A DNA stretch of 64,000 bases from Bradyrhizobium embrapense (GCF_001189235.2 NZ_LFIP02000008.1:1-64000), one strand, 5' to 3'; shown: positions 53,395 through 62,943, counted from the first letter of the stretch. Notes: generated from the letters alone by a model not told the origin. Numbers and translations: made by a program.

Positions 53395-54429
53395 TCAGGC
53401 GGCGAGCATGTCGCGCACCATCGGCACCACCTTGCTGCCGTAGAGCTCGATGCTCTTCATCAGTTTCTCGTGCGGCAGCGGCCCCGCCGAATATTTCAGC
53501 TGGAAGCGCGCCGCGCCGAGCGCCTTCACGGTCGCCGCGATCTTGCGGGCGACGGTTTCCGGCGCGCCGACATAGAGCGACCCATGCTCGGCCTCGGCGA
53601 CGAACTCGTCGCGGCCCATCGGCGGCCAGCCGCGCTCCTTGCCGATTCGGTCGCGCATCACCTTGTAGTCGGGCCACAGCTCCTCGCGGGCCTGTGCGTC
53701 GGTCTCGGCGACGTAGCCTGGCGAATGCACACCGATCGGCTGCGGCGTCCGGCCGAACTGCTGGTAGGCGCGCTGGTGCAGGTCGACATAGGGCGCAAAC
53801 CGCTTGGGATCGCCGCCGATGATCGCGAGCATCAGCGGCAGGTCGTAATGCGCCGCGCGCACCACCGATTCGGGGCTCCCGCCGACGCCGATCCAGGTCT
53901 TGAGCCGGCCGTGCTCGACCGGCGGATAGACCGACTGGCCCTTGAGCGGCGGCCGCAGCTTGCCTTCCCAGCTCACCGGCTCCTGCTTCAGGAGCTCGGT
54001 GAACAAATCGAGCTTCTCCTCGAACAGCTCGTTGTATTGCCTGAGGTCGAAGCCGAACAGCGGGAACGACTCGGTGAACGAGCCGCGGCCGAGGATCACC
54101 TCGGCGCGGCCGTTCGAGACCGCGTCGACGGTGGCGAAGCGCTGGAACACGCGGATCGGATCGTCCGAGCTGAGCACGGTCACCGCGGAGCCGAGGCGGA
54201 TGTTCTGGGTGCGCGCGGCGATCGCCGCCAGCACGGTCTCGGGAGAGGAGATCGCAAAGTCGGCCCGGTGGTGCTCGCCGAGCCCGATGAAATCGATCCC
54301 GAGCTGATCGGCCAGCACCGCCTCGTCGACGACGTTGCGGATCACCTGGGCGTGGGGCAGCGGCGCGCCGGCCGCACCCTTGGTGACGTCGCCGAATGTG
54401 TCGAGCCCGAATTCGAGAGAGGTCGTCAT
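53395..54429 (-). CDS. LLM-class (luciferase-like) flavin-dependent oxidoreductase
   Basis: 344 residues from ATG 54429: TIM-barrel bacterial-luciferase-like protein with FIGLGEHHRADFAISSPE, TQNIRLGSAVTVLSSDDPIR, RAEVILGRGSF and a C-terminal VGAPETVARKI. Members use reduced flavin to oxidise diverse substrates or act as F420 enzymes. The EHH motif is intact. It heads no obvious operon. The substrate is unknown. Confidence 0.92.
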   Translation of the reverse strand: MTTSLEFGLDTFGDVTKGAAGAPLPHAQVIRNVVDEAVLADQLGIDFIGLGEHHRADFAISSPETVLAAIAARTQNIRLGSAVTVLSSDDPIRVFQRFATVDAVSNGRAEVILGRGSFTESFPLFGFDLRQYNELFEEKLDLFTELLKQEPVSWEGKLRPPLKGQSVYPPVEHGRLKTWIGVGGSPESVVRAAHYDLPLMLAIIGGDPKRFAPYVDLHQRAYQQFGRTPQPIGVHSPGYVAETDAQAREELWPDYKVMRDRIGKERGWPPMGRDEFVAEAEHGSLYVGAPETVARKIAATVKALGAARFQLKYSAGPLPHEKLMKSIELYGSKVVPMVRDMLAA

Positions 54430-54672
54430 CGCATAGTCCAGTTGTCGGCGTGGCGGTGAATCCGCCACGGGCCACCCATCGCACGCGGGCCGAAAGATCG
54501 TGGTGCTGCGGAGATATCCGCAAGCCTGCGCTGTGGAGCCTTTGGTTGGAGATGCAGCAGAACTATGGCCTGTTCGCCGACCGGCAAGGTCACGTCGCGA
54601 AACGCAGCGTTTCCAGGCCGCTTGTATCCGGCCGTGGTTTCGAGGCTGCGGCGATCAGCCCGCGGTGACCAG

Positions 54673-55596
54673 TCAGCCCGGGATGACCAGGAAGCCGGCC
54701 CGCGGGAAATGCACCACCACGTCGCCTGTGCGATCGTCTGACCGGCGGATCGCGATGTGCTGTGCCGACAGCGAGACGATCTCGCCGCGGACCGGGATCT
54801 TGCCGTAGTCATCCGGCATCACGCTGACGATATCGCCGGGCTTGCGGCCGTTCGGATCCGCGGGGTCGCCGAAAACCGGCGACTCCGGCTGCGCCTTCGC
54901 CGCGATCTCGAGCGCGTCGGCGGACGATATCTCTGTGCGCGCGCCGTGGCCGATGGCACGGATGCGCTGCTCCCAGGCCGCAACGCGCGGGAAGTGCTTC
55001 ATGATCTCGTCCATCGTGGCGAGGCTCTGCCGCGCGTACCACACGTTCATGTAGGCGCTGACGTCGGCGAGGCTGAACTCGCCGAACAGCCATGATCGGC
55101 CGTCGCCGAGTTGCGTCTCGATCCAGTCGACATTGGCGCGGAACTGGTCGCGCATCTGCGGCAGCGCTGCGGTCATCGCCGCGACGTCGAACTTGGCGCC
55201 GCGCAGCTTCTCGCGATCCGCGATGAATTCCTGCGGGACCTTGTCGCCGATGAAGCCGAACACGAGGTTCACGGTGTTCTGGAAGAACGGCCGGTCGCTC
55301 CACATGCCGATCGCCCAAGGCATGCCGGCATTGCCGGCGGGAAACAGCGTCGGCACCGGATAGCGCCGCTCCAGCTCGCGGACGATGATCTGGGTGTCGC
55401 AATAGATGTCCGCGCCGATCTGCATCGTCGGCGTGCGGCGATAGCCGCCGGTCATCGGCATCAGTTCCGGCCGCGGCATGATGCGGGAGATCCGCACCGA
55501 GTTCCAGGCCAGCTTCTTGAATCCGAAGATGACGCGGATCTTCTCGGAGAACGGCGACTGATCGAAATGATGCAGGATCGGCGTGGGCTGCGACAT
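54673..55596 (-). CDS. Glutathione S-transferase family protein
   Basis: 307 residues from ATG 55596. N-terminal thioredoxin-like domain (HHFDQSPFSEKIRVIFGFK, PTMQIGADIYCDTQIIVREL, where Ser and Pro occupy the GST positions) and an all-helical C-terminal domain (WLFGEFSLADVSAYMNVWYARQ). About 80 extra C-terminal residues contain a beta-rich stretch (GDIVSVMPDDYGKIPVRGEI), longer than a typical 210-220 residue GST. It belongs to the minus-strand group with the SDR gene. Confidence 0.87.
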   Translation of the reverse strand: MSQPTPILHHFDQSPFSEKIRVIFGFKKLAWNSVRISRIMPRPELMPMTGGYRRTPTMQIGADIYCDTQIIVRELERRYPVPTLFPAGNAGMPWAIGMWSDRPFFQNTVNLVFGFIGDKVPQEFIADREKLRGAKFDVAAMTAALPQMRDQFRANVDWIETQLGDGRSWLFGEFSLADVSAYMNVWYARQSLATMDEIMKHFPRVAAWEQRIRAIGHGARTEISSADALEIAAKAQPESPVFGDPADPNGRKPGDIVSVMPDDYGKIPVRGEIVSLSAQHIAIRRSDDRTGDVVVHFPRAGFLVIPG

Positions 55597-55704
55597 GGCC
55601 TTCTCCCGGGATATGGGCGTGATCTCCTCGGATATTGCCACTTAGCCTGACAAGATTTCGCGGTATCGCAACCCATTTCTCCCCGGAAAATGACGCGCGC
55701 GCCG

Positions 55705-56463
55705 TCAGAACGGCTCCGCCCATGGCCGCAGGTCGAGCTCCAGCGTCCATGCACTGCGATGCTGGTGATGCAGCACCCAATAGGCGTCCGCGATCGCCGC
55801 GATGTTGAGCAGCCCATCCGGCCCGCGGTCGTCCTTCAATTGCGGACGCAGGCTCAGCAGCCGATCGCCCTCAATGCCGCCGTCGACCACGACATGGCCG
55901 ACATGGATGCCTTGCGGCCCGAATTCCCGCGCCACGCTCTGCGCCAGCGCGCGCAGCGCGGCCTTGGCGGAGGCGAACGGTGCGTAATTGGCCTTGCCGC
56001 GCAGCGATCCGCTGGCGCCGGTGAACACCAGCGTGCCGCCTCCCCGCGCCAGCAGGGCGGGGATCGCGGCCTGTGCGAGCTGGAAGCCGCCGAGCGCGTG
56101 CTCGCGCCAGTGCTCCTCGAAGCGCTGCTCGCTGACCTTGAGAAACGGCGCCGGCCGGTTGGAGCCGGCGTTGTGCACCGCCATCGCGAGCGGCGCGAGC
56201 TTCCCGGCCGCCTCGACGAAGCGGGCGGCACCCCCTGCCGTCGAGGCATCGCCGACGACATGGGCGACCCTGGCGCCGGTTGCCGCGAGTTCGGCCGCCG
56301 TTGCGGCAAGCTTCTCGGCGTTGCGCCCGGCGATCGCGACGGGATAGCCGCCGGCCGCAAAGCGGCGCGCAATCGCGGCGCCGAGGCCGTTGGATGCGCC
56401 GACGCCGGCGATCAGCACGCTGCCTTGCACCGCGGTCGGCTCGAGGTTGGATCGGTCGTTCAT
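55705..56463 (-). CDS. SDR-family oxidoreductase with Tyr-to-Phe at the catalytic position
   Basis: 252 residues from ATG 56463. Rossmann fold with the cofactor loop GVGASNGLGAAIARRF, NAG at strand four (HNAGSN) and catalytic Ser in FTGASGS. At the usual Y-x3-K position the sequence reads FASAK (within ANYAPFASAKAALRAL), so Phe replaces the catalytic Tyr. Either a neighbouring Tyr is used or the enzyme is not a standard dehydrogenase. It lies between a GST gene and a TetR gene transcribed in the same direction, opposite an enoyl-CoA hydratase. Confidence 0.87.
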   Translation of the reverse strand: MNDRSNLEPTAVQGSVLIAGVGASNGLGAAIARRFAAGGYPVAIAGRNAEKLAATAAELAATGARVAHVVGDASTAGGAARFVEAAGKLAPLAMAVHNAGSNRPAPFLKVSEQRFEEHWREHALGGFQLAQAAIPALLARGGGTLVFTGASGSLRGKANYAPFASAKAALRALAQSVAREFGPQGIHVGHVVVDGGIEGDRLLSLRPQLKDDRGPDGLLNIAAIADAYWVLHHQHRSAWTLELDLRPWAEPF

Positions 56464-56500
56464 GGCTTGCTCCATCCAGGTGCCCGCGGTGCAGGCGACA

Positions 56501-57070
56501 TCATTCGTCGGACGCCATCGCGACGATGCCGTCGCGCACCGTGCGCAGAACCGCGTCGGATCGCTTCGGATCGGTCAGCACGCGCGAGATCGCAAGCGCG
56601 CCGACCATCGCGCTGACCGCGACGATCGCACGGGAATCGTCATCGTCGCCGAACGTCTCGGCGACCTTGGCGATGAAGGACTCGATGTGCGGCTCCATCA
56701 CCGCGCGGCATTGTTCGTCGGCGCGGCCGACATCGGAGATCAGCGCGCCGATCGCGCAGCCTGATTCCGGCTGGTCGCGATGGGTACGGCTGAGATAGCT
56801 GCGGACCAACGTGTTGATGCTGACCGGCTTGTCGGGATCGCGCGCTGCGTGCGCCGAAGCTTCGCCTGCATTCAGCGCCTGCTGCAGCGCCGCGGCGATC
56901 AGCTCGGAACGCGAGGCAAAATGCCCATAGAAGCCGCCATGGGTCAGCTTCACCTGCTGCATCAGGCTGCCGATACTGAGCGCGTCGAGTCCCTTGTCGC
57001 GGATCTGGCTCGCCGCCTCGTTCAGAATCCGCTCACGGCTCCTGGCCTTGTCGGCCTGGGAATGGCCCAT
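56501..57070 (-). CDS. TetR-family transcriptional regulator
   Basis: 189 residues from ATG 57070, which has AGGGG upstream; a start at 57097 would add nine residues. The N-terminal TetR helix-turn-helix has RERILNEAASQIRDKGLDAL and LTHGGFYGHFASRSEL. The C-terminal domain includes GCAIGALISDVGRAD. It is divergent from the enoyl-CoA hydratase gene with a perfect inverted repeat between, and likely represses both sides in response to an acyl-CoA or xenobiotic. Confidence 0.92.
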   Translation of the reverse strand: MGHSQADKARSRERILNEAASQIRDKGLDALSIGSLMQQVKLTHGGFYGHFASRSELIAAALQQALNAGEASAHAARDPDKPVSINTLVRSYLSRTHRDQPESGCAIGALISDVGRADEQCRAVMEPHIESFIAKVAETFGDDDDSRAIVAVSAMVGALAISRVLTDPKRSDAVLRTVRDGIVAMASDE

Positions 57071-57119
57071 GTCGGTCAACCCCTGTTTGACTCTCATTCT
57101 GGATTATGACCATCATGCA

Positions 57120-57143
57120 TCTGGATGACAAGCATCATCCAGA
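57120..57143. promoter_or_regulatory. Palindromic operator for the TetR regulator
   Basis: TCTGGATGA-CAAGCA-TCATCCAGA: perfect nine-base arms with a six-base spacer, in the divergent TetR/enoyl-CoA hydratase promoter. Confidence 0.7.
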
Positions 57144-57175
57144 AAAATTGTCAGTCACAAGGCAGGGAGGAGCAG

Positions 57176-57964
57176 ATGTCCGGCAGCGCGAGCGAGGGGC
57201 GGGTCCGTCACGAGCGGCACGACCGCATCCTGAAGATCATCATCGACAATCCCGCGAAGAAGAATGCCTTCAGCCCGGAGATGATGGCTGAGCTGTCCGA
57301 CGCGCTGACACTGCTCGACACTGACGACGGTCTCTGGGTCGGCGTGCTCTGTGCCGCCGGCGGCAGTTTCACCGCAGGCCTCGACATGCCGAAATTCTTC
57401 GGTCCGACCGCGTCGCGCAAGCCGCTGCCGGAGGGCAACGTCGATCCGTTCGGATTGTCGAAGCGGTGCCGCAAGCCGATCATCACGGCGGTGCAGGGCA
57501 TCGTGTTCACCGTCGGCATCGAGATGATGCTGGCCGGCGATATCGTTATTGCCGCGGACGACAGCCGCTTCTGCCAGATGGAGGCGAAGCGCGGCATCGC
57601 GCCGCTGGCCGGGGCGCATTTCCGCTACATCAGTCGCGCCGGTTGGGGCGATGCGATGTATCACCTCCTGCTGTGCGACGAGTTCACCGCCGCGGAAGCG
57701 CATCGGATCGGCCTCGTGCAGGAAGTCGTGCCGGCCGGTCAGCAAATCGAACGGGCGATGGCGCTAGCCGAGATCATCGCGCGCAACGCGCCGCTCGGAA
57801 TCCAGGTGACGAAAGAGGCCGGCCGCAAGTTCATCGAAGCCGGCGAGCAGGCGGCGATTGCGATCATCCCGCAGATCCGCGAACGCGTGCTCAACACGGC
57901 TGACGCGGCCGAGGGCATCAAGTCATTCGTAGAGCGCCGGGCCGCGGTGTTCCAGGGACGCTAA
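57176..57964 (+). CDS. Enoyl-CoA hydratase/isomerase (crotonase) family protein
   Basis: 262 residues from ATG 57176 (GGGAGG seven bases before). Crotonase marks: NPAKKNAFSPEMM, oxyanion loop GSFTAGLDMPKF, second loop GIVFTVGIEMMLAGDIVIAA, and FCQMEAKRGIAPLAGA. The residues equivalent to the two hydratase glutamates are not both evident, so isomerase, hydratase or hydrolase activity is open. Divergent from tetR, it probably belongs to fatty-acid or xenobiotic acyl-CoA degradation with the SDR and GST genes opposite. Confidence 0.9.
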   Translation: MSGSASEGRVRHERHDRILKIIIDNPAKKNAFSPEMMAELSDALTLLDTDDGLWVGVLCAAGGSFTAGLDMPKFFGPTASRKPLPEGNVDPFGLSKRCRKPIITAVQGIVFTVGIEMMLAGDIVIAADDSRFCQMEAKRGIAPLAGAHFRYISRAGWGDAMYHLLLCDEFTAAEAHRIGLVQEVVPAGQQIERAMALAEIIARNAPLGIQVTKEAGRKFIEAGEQAAIAIIPQIRERVLNTADAAEGIKSFVERRAAVFQGR

Positions 57965-58171
57965 TCCCAGGGCGCAAGCCTAGCGAGACTCGCTGCGTTC
58001 ACGATACGTGCACGGATGGCGCCTGTGACAATGTTGTCGCAGCCGCATCTATTTCGATCGCGACGACCGTACGACGACTCTTGTCGGGATTCATCGAATC
58101 AGGGAGATTCGAATCCATTCATTAAATTCGATTTCGTCCCGCTTTCACTCAAGCGTCCGGTATGGATTCCC

Positions 58172-59023
58172 ATGACAAACGCACGAGTAATTGTAATCGG
58201 AAATAACAAGGGCGGCTCGGGCAAGTCGACAATTGCCATGCACGTCGCTGTCGCGCTGATCAAGGCAGGTCAGCGTGTCGCCACCATCGATCTCGACAAC
58301 AAGCAGAAATCGCTGACGCATTACGTCGAGAACCGGCGGGATTGGGCGCGGGAGTCCGCGCTCGAGCTGGGCATCCCGACGCATATGTGCTTCGAGACCG
58401 TGAGCGGCCGGAGCAGCGAGGTCGAGACGCTCGGGCGCAGCGCGCTTGCCGAGATCGTCGAGCGGCTCAGCCGGTCGCATGATTTCGTCGTCATCGACTG
58501 CCCCGGCCACGACACCTATCTGACGACGTTCACGCATTCGCTGGCCAACACGCTGATTACGCCGCTGAACGACAGCTTCGTCGACTTCGACGTGCTCGGC
58601 ACCGTCGATCCGAACGACTTCAAGGTGACCGGGATCAGCCATTATTCGAAGATGGTGGAGGAAGCGCGCCGCGAGCGCAGCGCGCACGATCAGCCGGCAT
58701 TCGAGTGGGTGGTGCTGCGCAACCGCCTCTCGACGCTCGGATCGCGCAACAAGCGTCTGGTCGGCGAGGCCCTCAGCGAACTGTCGAAGACGCTGAATTT
58801 CCGCCTGGTCGACGGCCTGGCCGAGCGCGTGATCTTCCGCGAGTTCTATCCACGCGGACTGACCGCGGTCGACGATGTCAATCAGCTCGCGCTCGGCGGC
58901 CGGCCGACCATGTCGCACGTCACCGCATGGCTTGAGATGGAGCGGCTGATGACGGCGATCATGCTCAGTCATCTGGTGGCGCGCCCGGCGGAGTCGGTCG
59001 ACGCCAACCGCGACGCGGCATAG
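58172..59023 (+). CDS. mipZ: MipZ-like ParA-family ATPase, division-site regulator
   Basis: 283 residues: deviant Walker A NNKGGSGKST at the N-terminus, TIDLDNKQKSLTHY, FVVIDCPGHDTYLT, and NDSFVDFDVLG, all matching alphaproteobacterial MipZ. MipZ binds ParB near the origin and inhibits FtsZ assembly away from mid-cell. The start follows the conserved TNARVIVIGNNKGG. An ATP-dependent gradient role is known for the family in Caulobacter. It is usually a single-copy core gene, which supports a chromosomal location here. Confidence 0.93.
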   Translation: MTNARVIVIGNNKGGSGKSTIAMHVAVALIKAGQRVATIDLDNKQKSLTHYVENRRDWARESALELGIPTHMCFETVSGRSSEVETLGRSALAEIVERLSRSHDFVVIDCPGHDTYLTTFTHSLANTLITPLNDSFVDFDVLGTVDPNDFKVTGISHYSKMVEEARRERSAHDQPAFEWVVLRNRLSTLGSRNKRLVGEALSELSKTLNFRLVDGLAERVIFREFYPRGLTAVDDVNQLALGGRPTMSHVTAWLEMERLMTAIMLSHLVARPAESVDANRDAA

Positions 59024-59044
59024 GCAAAGTCGGATCGCTGATCG

Positions 59045-60550
59045 CTACCGGCAGTCGGCGTTGCCCGCATTGGCAATGGTCAGGAACGTGATCGTTGCGG
59101 GAGCGAAGATGATCGCTCCCGCGGGAGCCGGCTCGCCATTCAGGGCGGGCATCTGATCGGAAGGCCCAAGCGCAAGCGTGCTGCCGTTGAGCCGAACATT
59201 GCCGTCGACAAGCCTTTCGCTCGCCAATGTGTAGCGTTGCGAGGCCGCCGGCAGTGTCAGCCTGCGCCGCATCCGCCGATCATTGTTGATGACGAGCAGG
59301 GCTATTCCATCAGGCGTATCGCGCGCGCAATGTGCGTAGACGTGCAGACCAGGCTGCTCGGCGACGCGGGCATCGAGCACGGTGGTTCCCATGAGCCGTC
59401 GCCACAGCAGCGCGGCCCAGTAGTTCGGCCGCGGCAGATGATTTTCCTCGTCGAGCAGCCCGTAGTCGCTCGCGGCAAGCGTGTTGTGCATTACCACCTG
59501 AACGCCGGCCTTGGCGAGCCGCCCGAGCTGATCGAGATAGCGGAACGTATCGGTGAAGGTCGCGGCCCAGGGATTGCCGCCGCATGCAGTCTCCGCGGTC
59601 TCGGTCAGCCAGATCGGCTTGCCCGGCGCAAGCCGGTCGCGCAGCGCTCGGTACAAGGCGAATGTCCTGCCGGTTCGTGACAGCCATTGGTCCGACAATG
59701 CCCGCGTCGCGGTGCGATCGCCGGCGCATCGCGCCGAGAGCGCGCCATAATGATGGTAGGAGACCGCGTCGATGCCTTGTGCCGAGACGGTGAAGCGCGC
59801 TCGAGCATCCGCGCCGGTGCCGATCGTGCCCGGGCCGAGGATCGCCACGTCGGGTGCGGCCTCCTTCATGAATGCGCGGAACGTTGCAAAATCGCGGCCG
59901 TAGGCCGCGGCATCGTAGTGCTCGGGGGCGCTGCCGATGGCCGGCAGATCGGGCTCGTTCATGAACTCAGCTGCAGCGATCTGGCCGCCGGTCGATTTCG
60001 TGAAAGCGAGAAGTTGCCCGGCCTGTTCGGAGGTCCATCGGCCTCCAGCGTCACGCGTGCCGGTGCTGATCGCAAAGGACGTGACGATGGGAGCGCCGAC
60101 GGCAAGCGAGAAGTCGATCACGTCCCGCCACTGCCGTCGCGTCAGCACGCCCTTGAAGCCAGCCGGCGGCGCAGCCGGTGGCGCGTCGGAATCCGCAAAG
60201 AACGTGCTGTTGGCCCAGGTCCCGCTGACGCGTAGGTATGCGGGCGCGAGAGCCGCTGCGAGCTTGCGTAGCCTGCCATCGTGCAGATCGATCGGCGTGC
60301 GCGCCGCGAACCGTTCCGGCTTTGCACCCGGCCTTGCGGCGGCATAGGGCTTCCAGAATTGCCCGCCGGTCACCTCAACCATCTCGATGTTGTAGGACTG
60401 GAAGCGCGGGTCGATGGTCGCGACGCGCGGCATCGTCGCGACGTCAAGCGTCGGTTCTGCCGCGCTCGCCCTCGCGTAGACGAAGACGGCGGCCATGGCC
60501 CAGGCGACGCATGCGATGCGGCGACGCGGATATGCGCTTACGACGCGCAC
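59045..60550 (-). CDS. Exported glycoside hydrolase, GH79/heparanase-like
   Basis: 501 residues from GTG 60550. Signal peptide (to ASAAEP, about 31). TIM barrel with AYLRVSGTWANSTFF, acid/base candidate Glu in AAEFMNEPDLP (about 198) and nucleophile candidate in IWLTETAETACGG (about 318). A C-terminal beta-sandwich follows. The positions and spacing match clan-A retaining enzymes, closest in look to GH79 beta-glucuronidases and heparanases. It is the last gene of the LacI-flanked catabolic cluster, which suggests release of a glycosyl or uronic-acid substrate outside the cytoplasm. Its substrate is not established. Confidence 0.75.
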   Translation of the reverse strand: MRVVSAYPRRRIACVAWAMAAVFVYARASAAEPTLDVATMPRVATIDPRFQSYNIEMVEVTGGQFWKPYAAARPGAKPERFAARTPIDLHDGRLRKLAAALAPAYLRVSGTWANSTFFADSDAPPAAPPAGFKGVLTRRQWRDVIDFSLAVGAPIVTSFAISTGTRDAGGRWTSEQAGQLLAFTKSTGGQIAAAEFMNEPDLPAIGSAPEHYDAAAYGRDFATFRAFMKEAAPDVAILGPGTIGTGADARARFTVSAQGIDAVSYHHYGALSARCAGDRTATRALSDQWLSRTGRTFALYRALRDRLAPGKPIWLTETAETACGGNPWAATFTDTFRYLDQLGRLAKAGVQVVMHNTLAASDYGLLDEENHLPRPNYWAALLWRRLMGTTVLDARVAEQPGLHVYAHCARDTPDGIALLVINNDRRMRRRLTLPAASQRYTLASERLVDGNVRLNGSTLALGPSDQMPALNGEPAPAGAIIFAPATITFLTIANAGNADCR

Positions 60551-60613
60551 GGCTCCTCGCGGCGTTCGAGTTGCGGTGGCTCACAATGCCGCCGCGACCC
60601 GCCTGAATCAACG

Positions 60614-61468
60614 CTATGGCGCGCCCTGCGGCTCGTTCGCGATGCGGTCCCACAGCGCACGGATCATGTCCTTCATGACCAGCGCGTCCTGCCAGCGGTC
60701 GGACAATTCGCGGCCGTCGGGCCCGGTGATGGCATAGGGCGGCGGACCGAGCTCGCACAGGAATGTCAGCGTCGCATCCGGCCCGGCGCGCCTCCGCCAG
60801 GAGCGGATGCCGTAGTCCCACCAGTCCATGAACAGCGACACCCAGTCCTGATGCTGCGGAAAGCGGGGCGAAATCTGCACCTGCTCGCGGCTCGCGATGC
60901 GGCCGTGGATGCCCCAGGCATGGTCGAGGATGCGATGGATCATCGCATGATTGACGTCATCGACCGGCCAGGCAAATTCACGTCCGACCAGATAGTGCGA
61001 GAGATCGGCAGTCAGCCGCAGATCGGGAAAGCAGTCGAGCAGATCGAGCGTGAACAACAGGTCGGTCGTCATGCGGTCGCGATGGGTCTCGACATGCACG
61101 GCGACGCCGGCCTCCGCGGCGAGCCGTCGCCAGCCTTCGAGCAGCGGGACGCAATCGGCGAGCCGGCGCGGCCGAACGTCTGGCTGCAGGTTGACATGAT
61201 CGGCGCCGAGTTCGGCGACCAGCTCCAGCACCGGCTTCAGGTCGTCGACGTTCTTCGGATAGCATTGCGCCTGCCAGATCATGCCGTGCGCGCGCAGGAA
61301 GCTCGTCACCTCGCGTGCAAAGCTAGGATCGATGAAGCGCACGCCGGCGCCGTCAAACCCGGCATCGCGGATCATCGCGAGCTGGGTTTGCAGCGGCCAT
61401 TCGTCCTCATCGGCCACCCGCCGCTCCATCGCCCAGAGCGACTGCAGGACGCGCAGCTGCTGCGTCAC
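60614..61468 (-). CDS. Sugar phosphate isomerase/epimerase family (xylose-isomerase-like TIM barrel)
   Basis: 284 residues from GTG 61468, three bases after the MFS stop. AP-endonuclease-2/xylose-isomerase barrel with LGADHVNLQPD, VAVHVETHRDRM, LRLTADLSHYLV and WGIHGRIAS, the metal-ligand strands of the family. It probably isomerises or epimerises the sugar or inositol derivative imported by the adjacent transporter. Confidence 0.87.
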   Translation of the reverse strand: MTQQLRVLQSLWAMERRVADEDEWPLQTQLAMIRDAGFDGAGVRFIDPSFAREVTSFLRAHGMIWQAQCYPKNVDDLKPVLELVAELGADHVNLQPDVRPRRLADCVPLLEGWRRLAAEAGVAVHVETHRDRMTTDLLFTLDLLDCFPDLRLTADLSHYLVGREFAWPVDDVNHAMIHRILDHAWGIHGRIASREQVQISPRFPQHQDWVSLFMDWWDYGIRSWRRRAGPDATLTFLCELGPPPYAITGPDGRELSDRWQDALVMKDMIRALWDRIANEPQGAP

Positions 61469-61471
61469 CGA

Positions 61472-62818
61472 TCAGGCCCGCGCCGGGATCGCCGCGGGCA
61501 GCTCGGCCTGTTCGCTCATGTCGGCGGCGATGTTCTCCTGATAGGTCTCCGGACCGATCCAGATCGCAATCACCGTGCAGGCCGACAGGAACATCGCGTA
61601 GCAGGCGACCGGCCACCAGGTGCCGTAAGCCGCCACCAGTGCGGTGGCGACGAACGGCGCCGGGCCGCCCGACAGCAGCGAGCCGAGCTCGCGCGCGAAG
61701 GCAAAGCCGGCGAAGCGACGCTGCGGCGGGAACAGTTCGGCGAAATACGCCGCCTGCGGCCCGAACATTGCCGCCGTCACCACGGCGCGCGCCAGTATGA
61801 AGGCGAGCGCGATCATGATCCACTCCTTGGTGCCCACCATCCAGAAGAACGGGAAGGCGAGCGCGACGCCGGCAAGTGCGCCGAACATGTAGACCGGCCG
61901 CCGTCCGATCCGGTCAGACAAGGCGGCAAAGCCGAGGATCGCAAACAGCTCGACCGTGAAGGCCAGCATCAGCGCGCTGAGCGCATCGGCTTTCGGCACG
62001 CCGAGTGTAGTAATGACGTAGCTCAGCCCGAATACCGGGAAGAAATAGCCGAGTCCGTTTTCGGCCATGCGCGCGCCGAGCACGACGAAGAAGTTGCGCG
62101 GGTGCCGGCGCAGCGCCTCCATCGCGGGATTGCTCTCGACCTTGCCGCGCGCCACCACCGCATCGGTATAAACCGGCGTCTCGGTGATGCGCACGCGGAC
62201 GAAGATGCCGACCACGATGAGCAGGAAGCTCGCCAGGAAGGGTAGGCGCCAACCCCAGCTCATCAGCTGCTCGCGCGGCAGCATCGTCACCAGCGCGAAG
62301 GCGCCGGCAGCGAGCAGATTGCCGACGGAAACACCGAGCGGCGCGAAGCCGCCCCAGAAGCCGCGATGCTTCGGCGGCGCGTTCTCGACGAGGTAGATCA
62401 CCGCGCCGCCATACTCGGCGCCGGCGCCGAGGCCCTGGATGACGCGCATCGCGACCAGCAGGATCGGCGCCCAGATTCCGATCTGTGCATAGGTCGGCAG
62501 GAAGCCGATCGCGGTGGTGCCGATACCGATCATCAGCAGCGTTGCGACCAGCACTGGCTTGCGGCCGTAGCGATCGCCGAGGATACCGAACAAGAGGCCG
62601 CCGAACGGCCGCACCACGAAGCCGACGCCGAAGGTCAGGAACGACAGCAGCGTGCCGACGACAGGATCGCTCTTCGGAAAGAACAGCTCGCCGAACACCA
62701 GTGCGGCCGCCGTGCCGTAGAGGAAGAAGTCGTACCACTCGAGCGCGGAGCCGATGCTAGCGGCCATGATCACACGCAGGCGCGATGTGCGAGCACCATC
62801 TCTTGCCATCTCGGTCAT
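61472..62818 (-). CDS. MFS transporter, metabolite:H+ symporter (MHS) family
   Basis: 448 residues from ATG 62818; ATGs further upstream are possible. Twelve predicted helices. MHS signatures: SALEWYDFFLYGTAAALVF, RPFGGLLFGILGDRYGRKP and GLGAGAEYGGAV. It imports organic acids or polyols with protons. Located between the PhyH dioxygenase and the isomerase genes on one strand, it likely brings in their substrate. Confidence 0.93.
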   Translation of the reverse strand: MTEMARDGARTSRLRVIMAASIGSALEWYDFFLYGTAAALVFGELFFPKSDPVVGTLLSFLTFGVGFVVRPFGGLLFGILGDRYGRKPVLVATLLMIGIGTTAIGFLPTYAQIGIWAPILLVAMRVIQGLGAGAEYGGAVIYLVENAPPKHRGFWGGFAPLGVSVGNLLAAGAFALVTMLPREQLMSWGWRLPFLASFLLIVVGIFVRVRITETPVYTDAVVARGKVESNPAMEALRRHPRNFFVVLGARMAENGLGYFFPVFGLSYVITTLGVPKADALSALMLAFTVELFAILGFAALSDRIGRRPVYMFGALAGVALAFPFFWMVGTKEWIMIALAFILARAVVTAAMFGPQAAYFAELFPPQRRFAGFAFARELGSLLSGGPAPFVATALVAAYGTWWPVACYAMFLSACTVIAIWIGPETYQENIAADMSEQAELPAAIPARA

Positions 62819-62908
62819 TCGTTTCCCCGTTATGTCTGTTTTTATGGTCATTTTGATCGAGCACGATCTCCGCGTTTGCCGCGTGGGATCGTGCCCGTGA
62901 AAGCAGCA

Positions 62909-62932
62909 ATGCCCGCGGCTGGCCGCGGGCAT
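62909..62932 (-). terminator. Intercistronic hairpin between phyH and the MFS gene
   Basis: ATGCCCGCGGC and GCCGCGGGCAT make an eleven-base stem with almost no loop, 12 bases after the dioxygenase stop. Only a short T-poor tail follows, so it may attenuate rather than end transcription, or stabilise the upstream message. Confidence 0.55.
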
Positions 62933-62943
62933 CGTCGTCAGTC

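Noticed and set aside
60281..62245. 654-codon plus-strand frame
   Set aside because: Antisense to the isomerase and MFS genes; His/Arg/Asp-rich with no domain.
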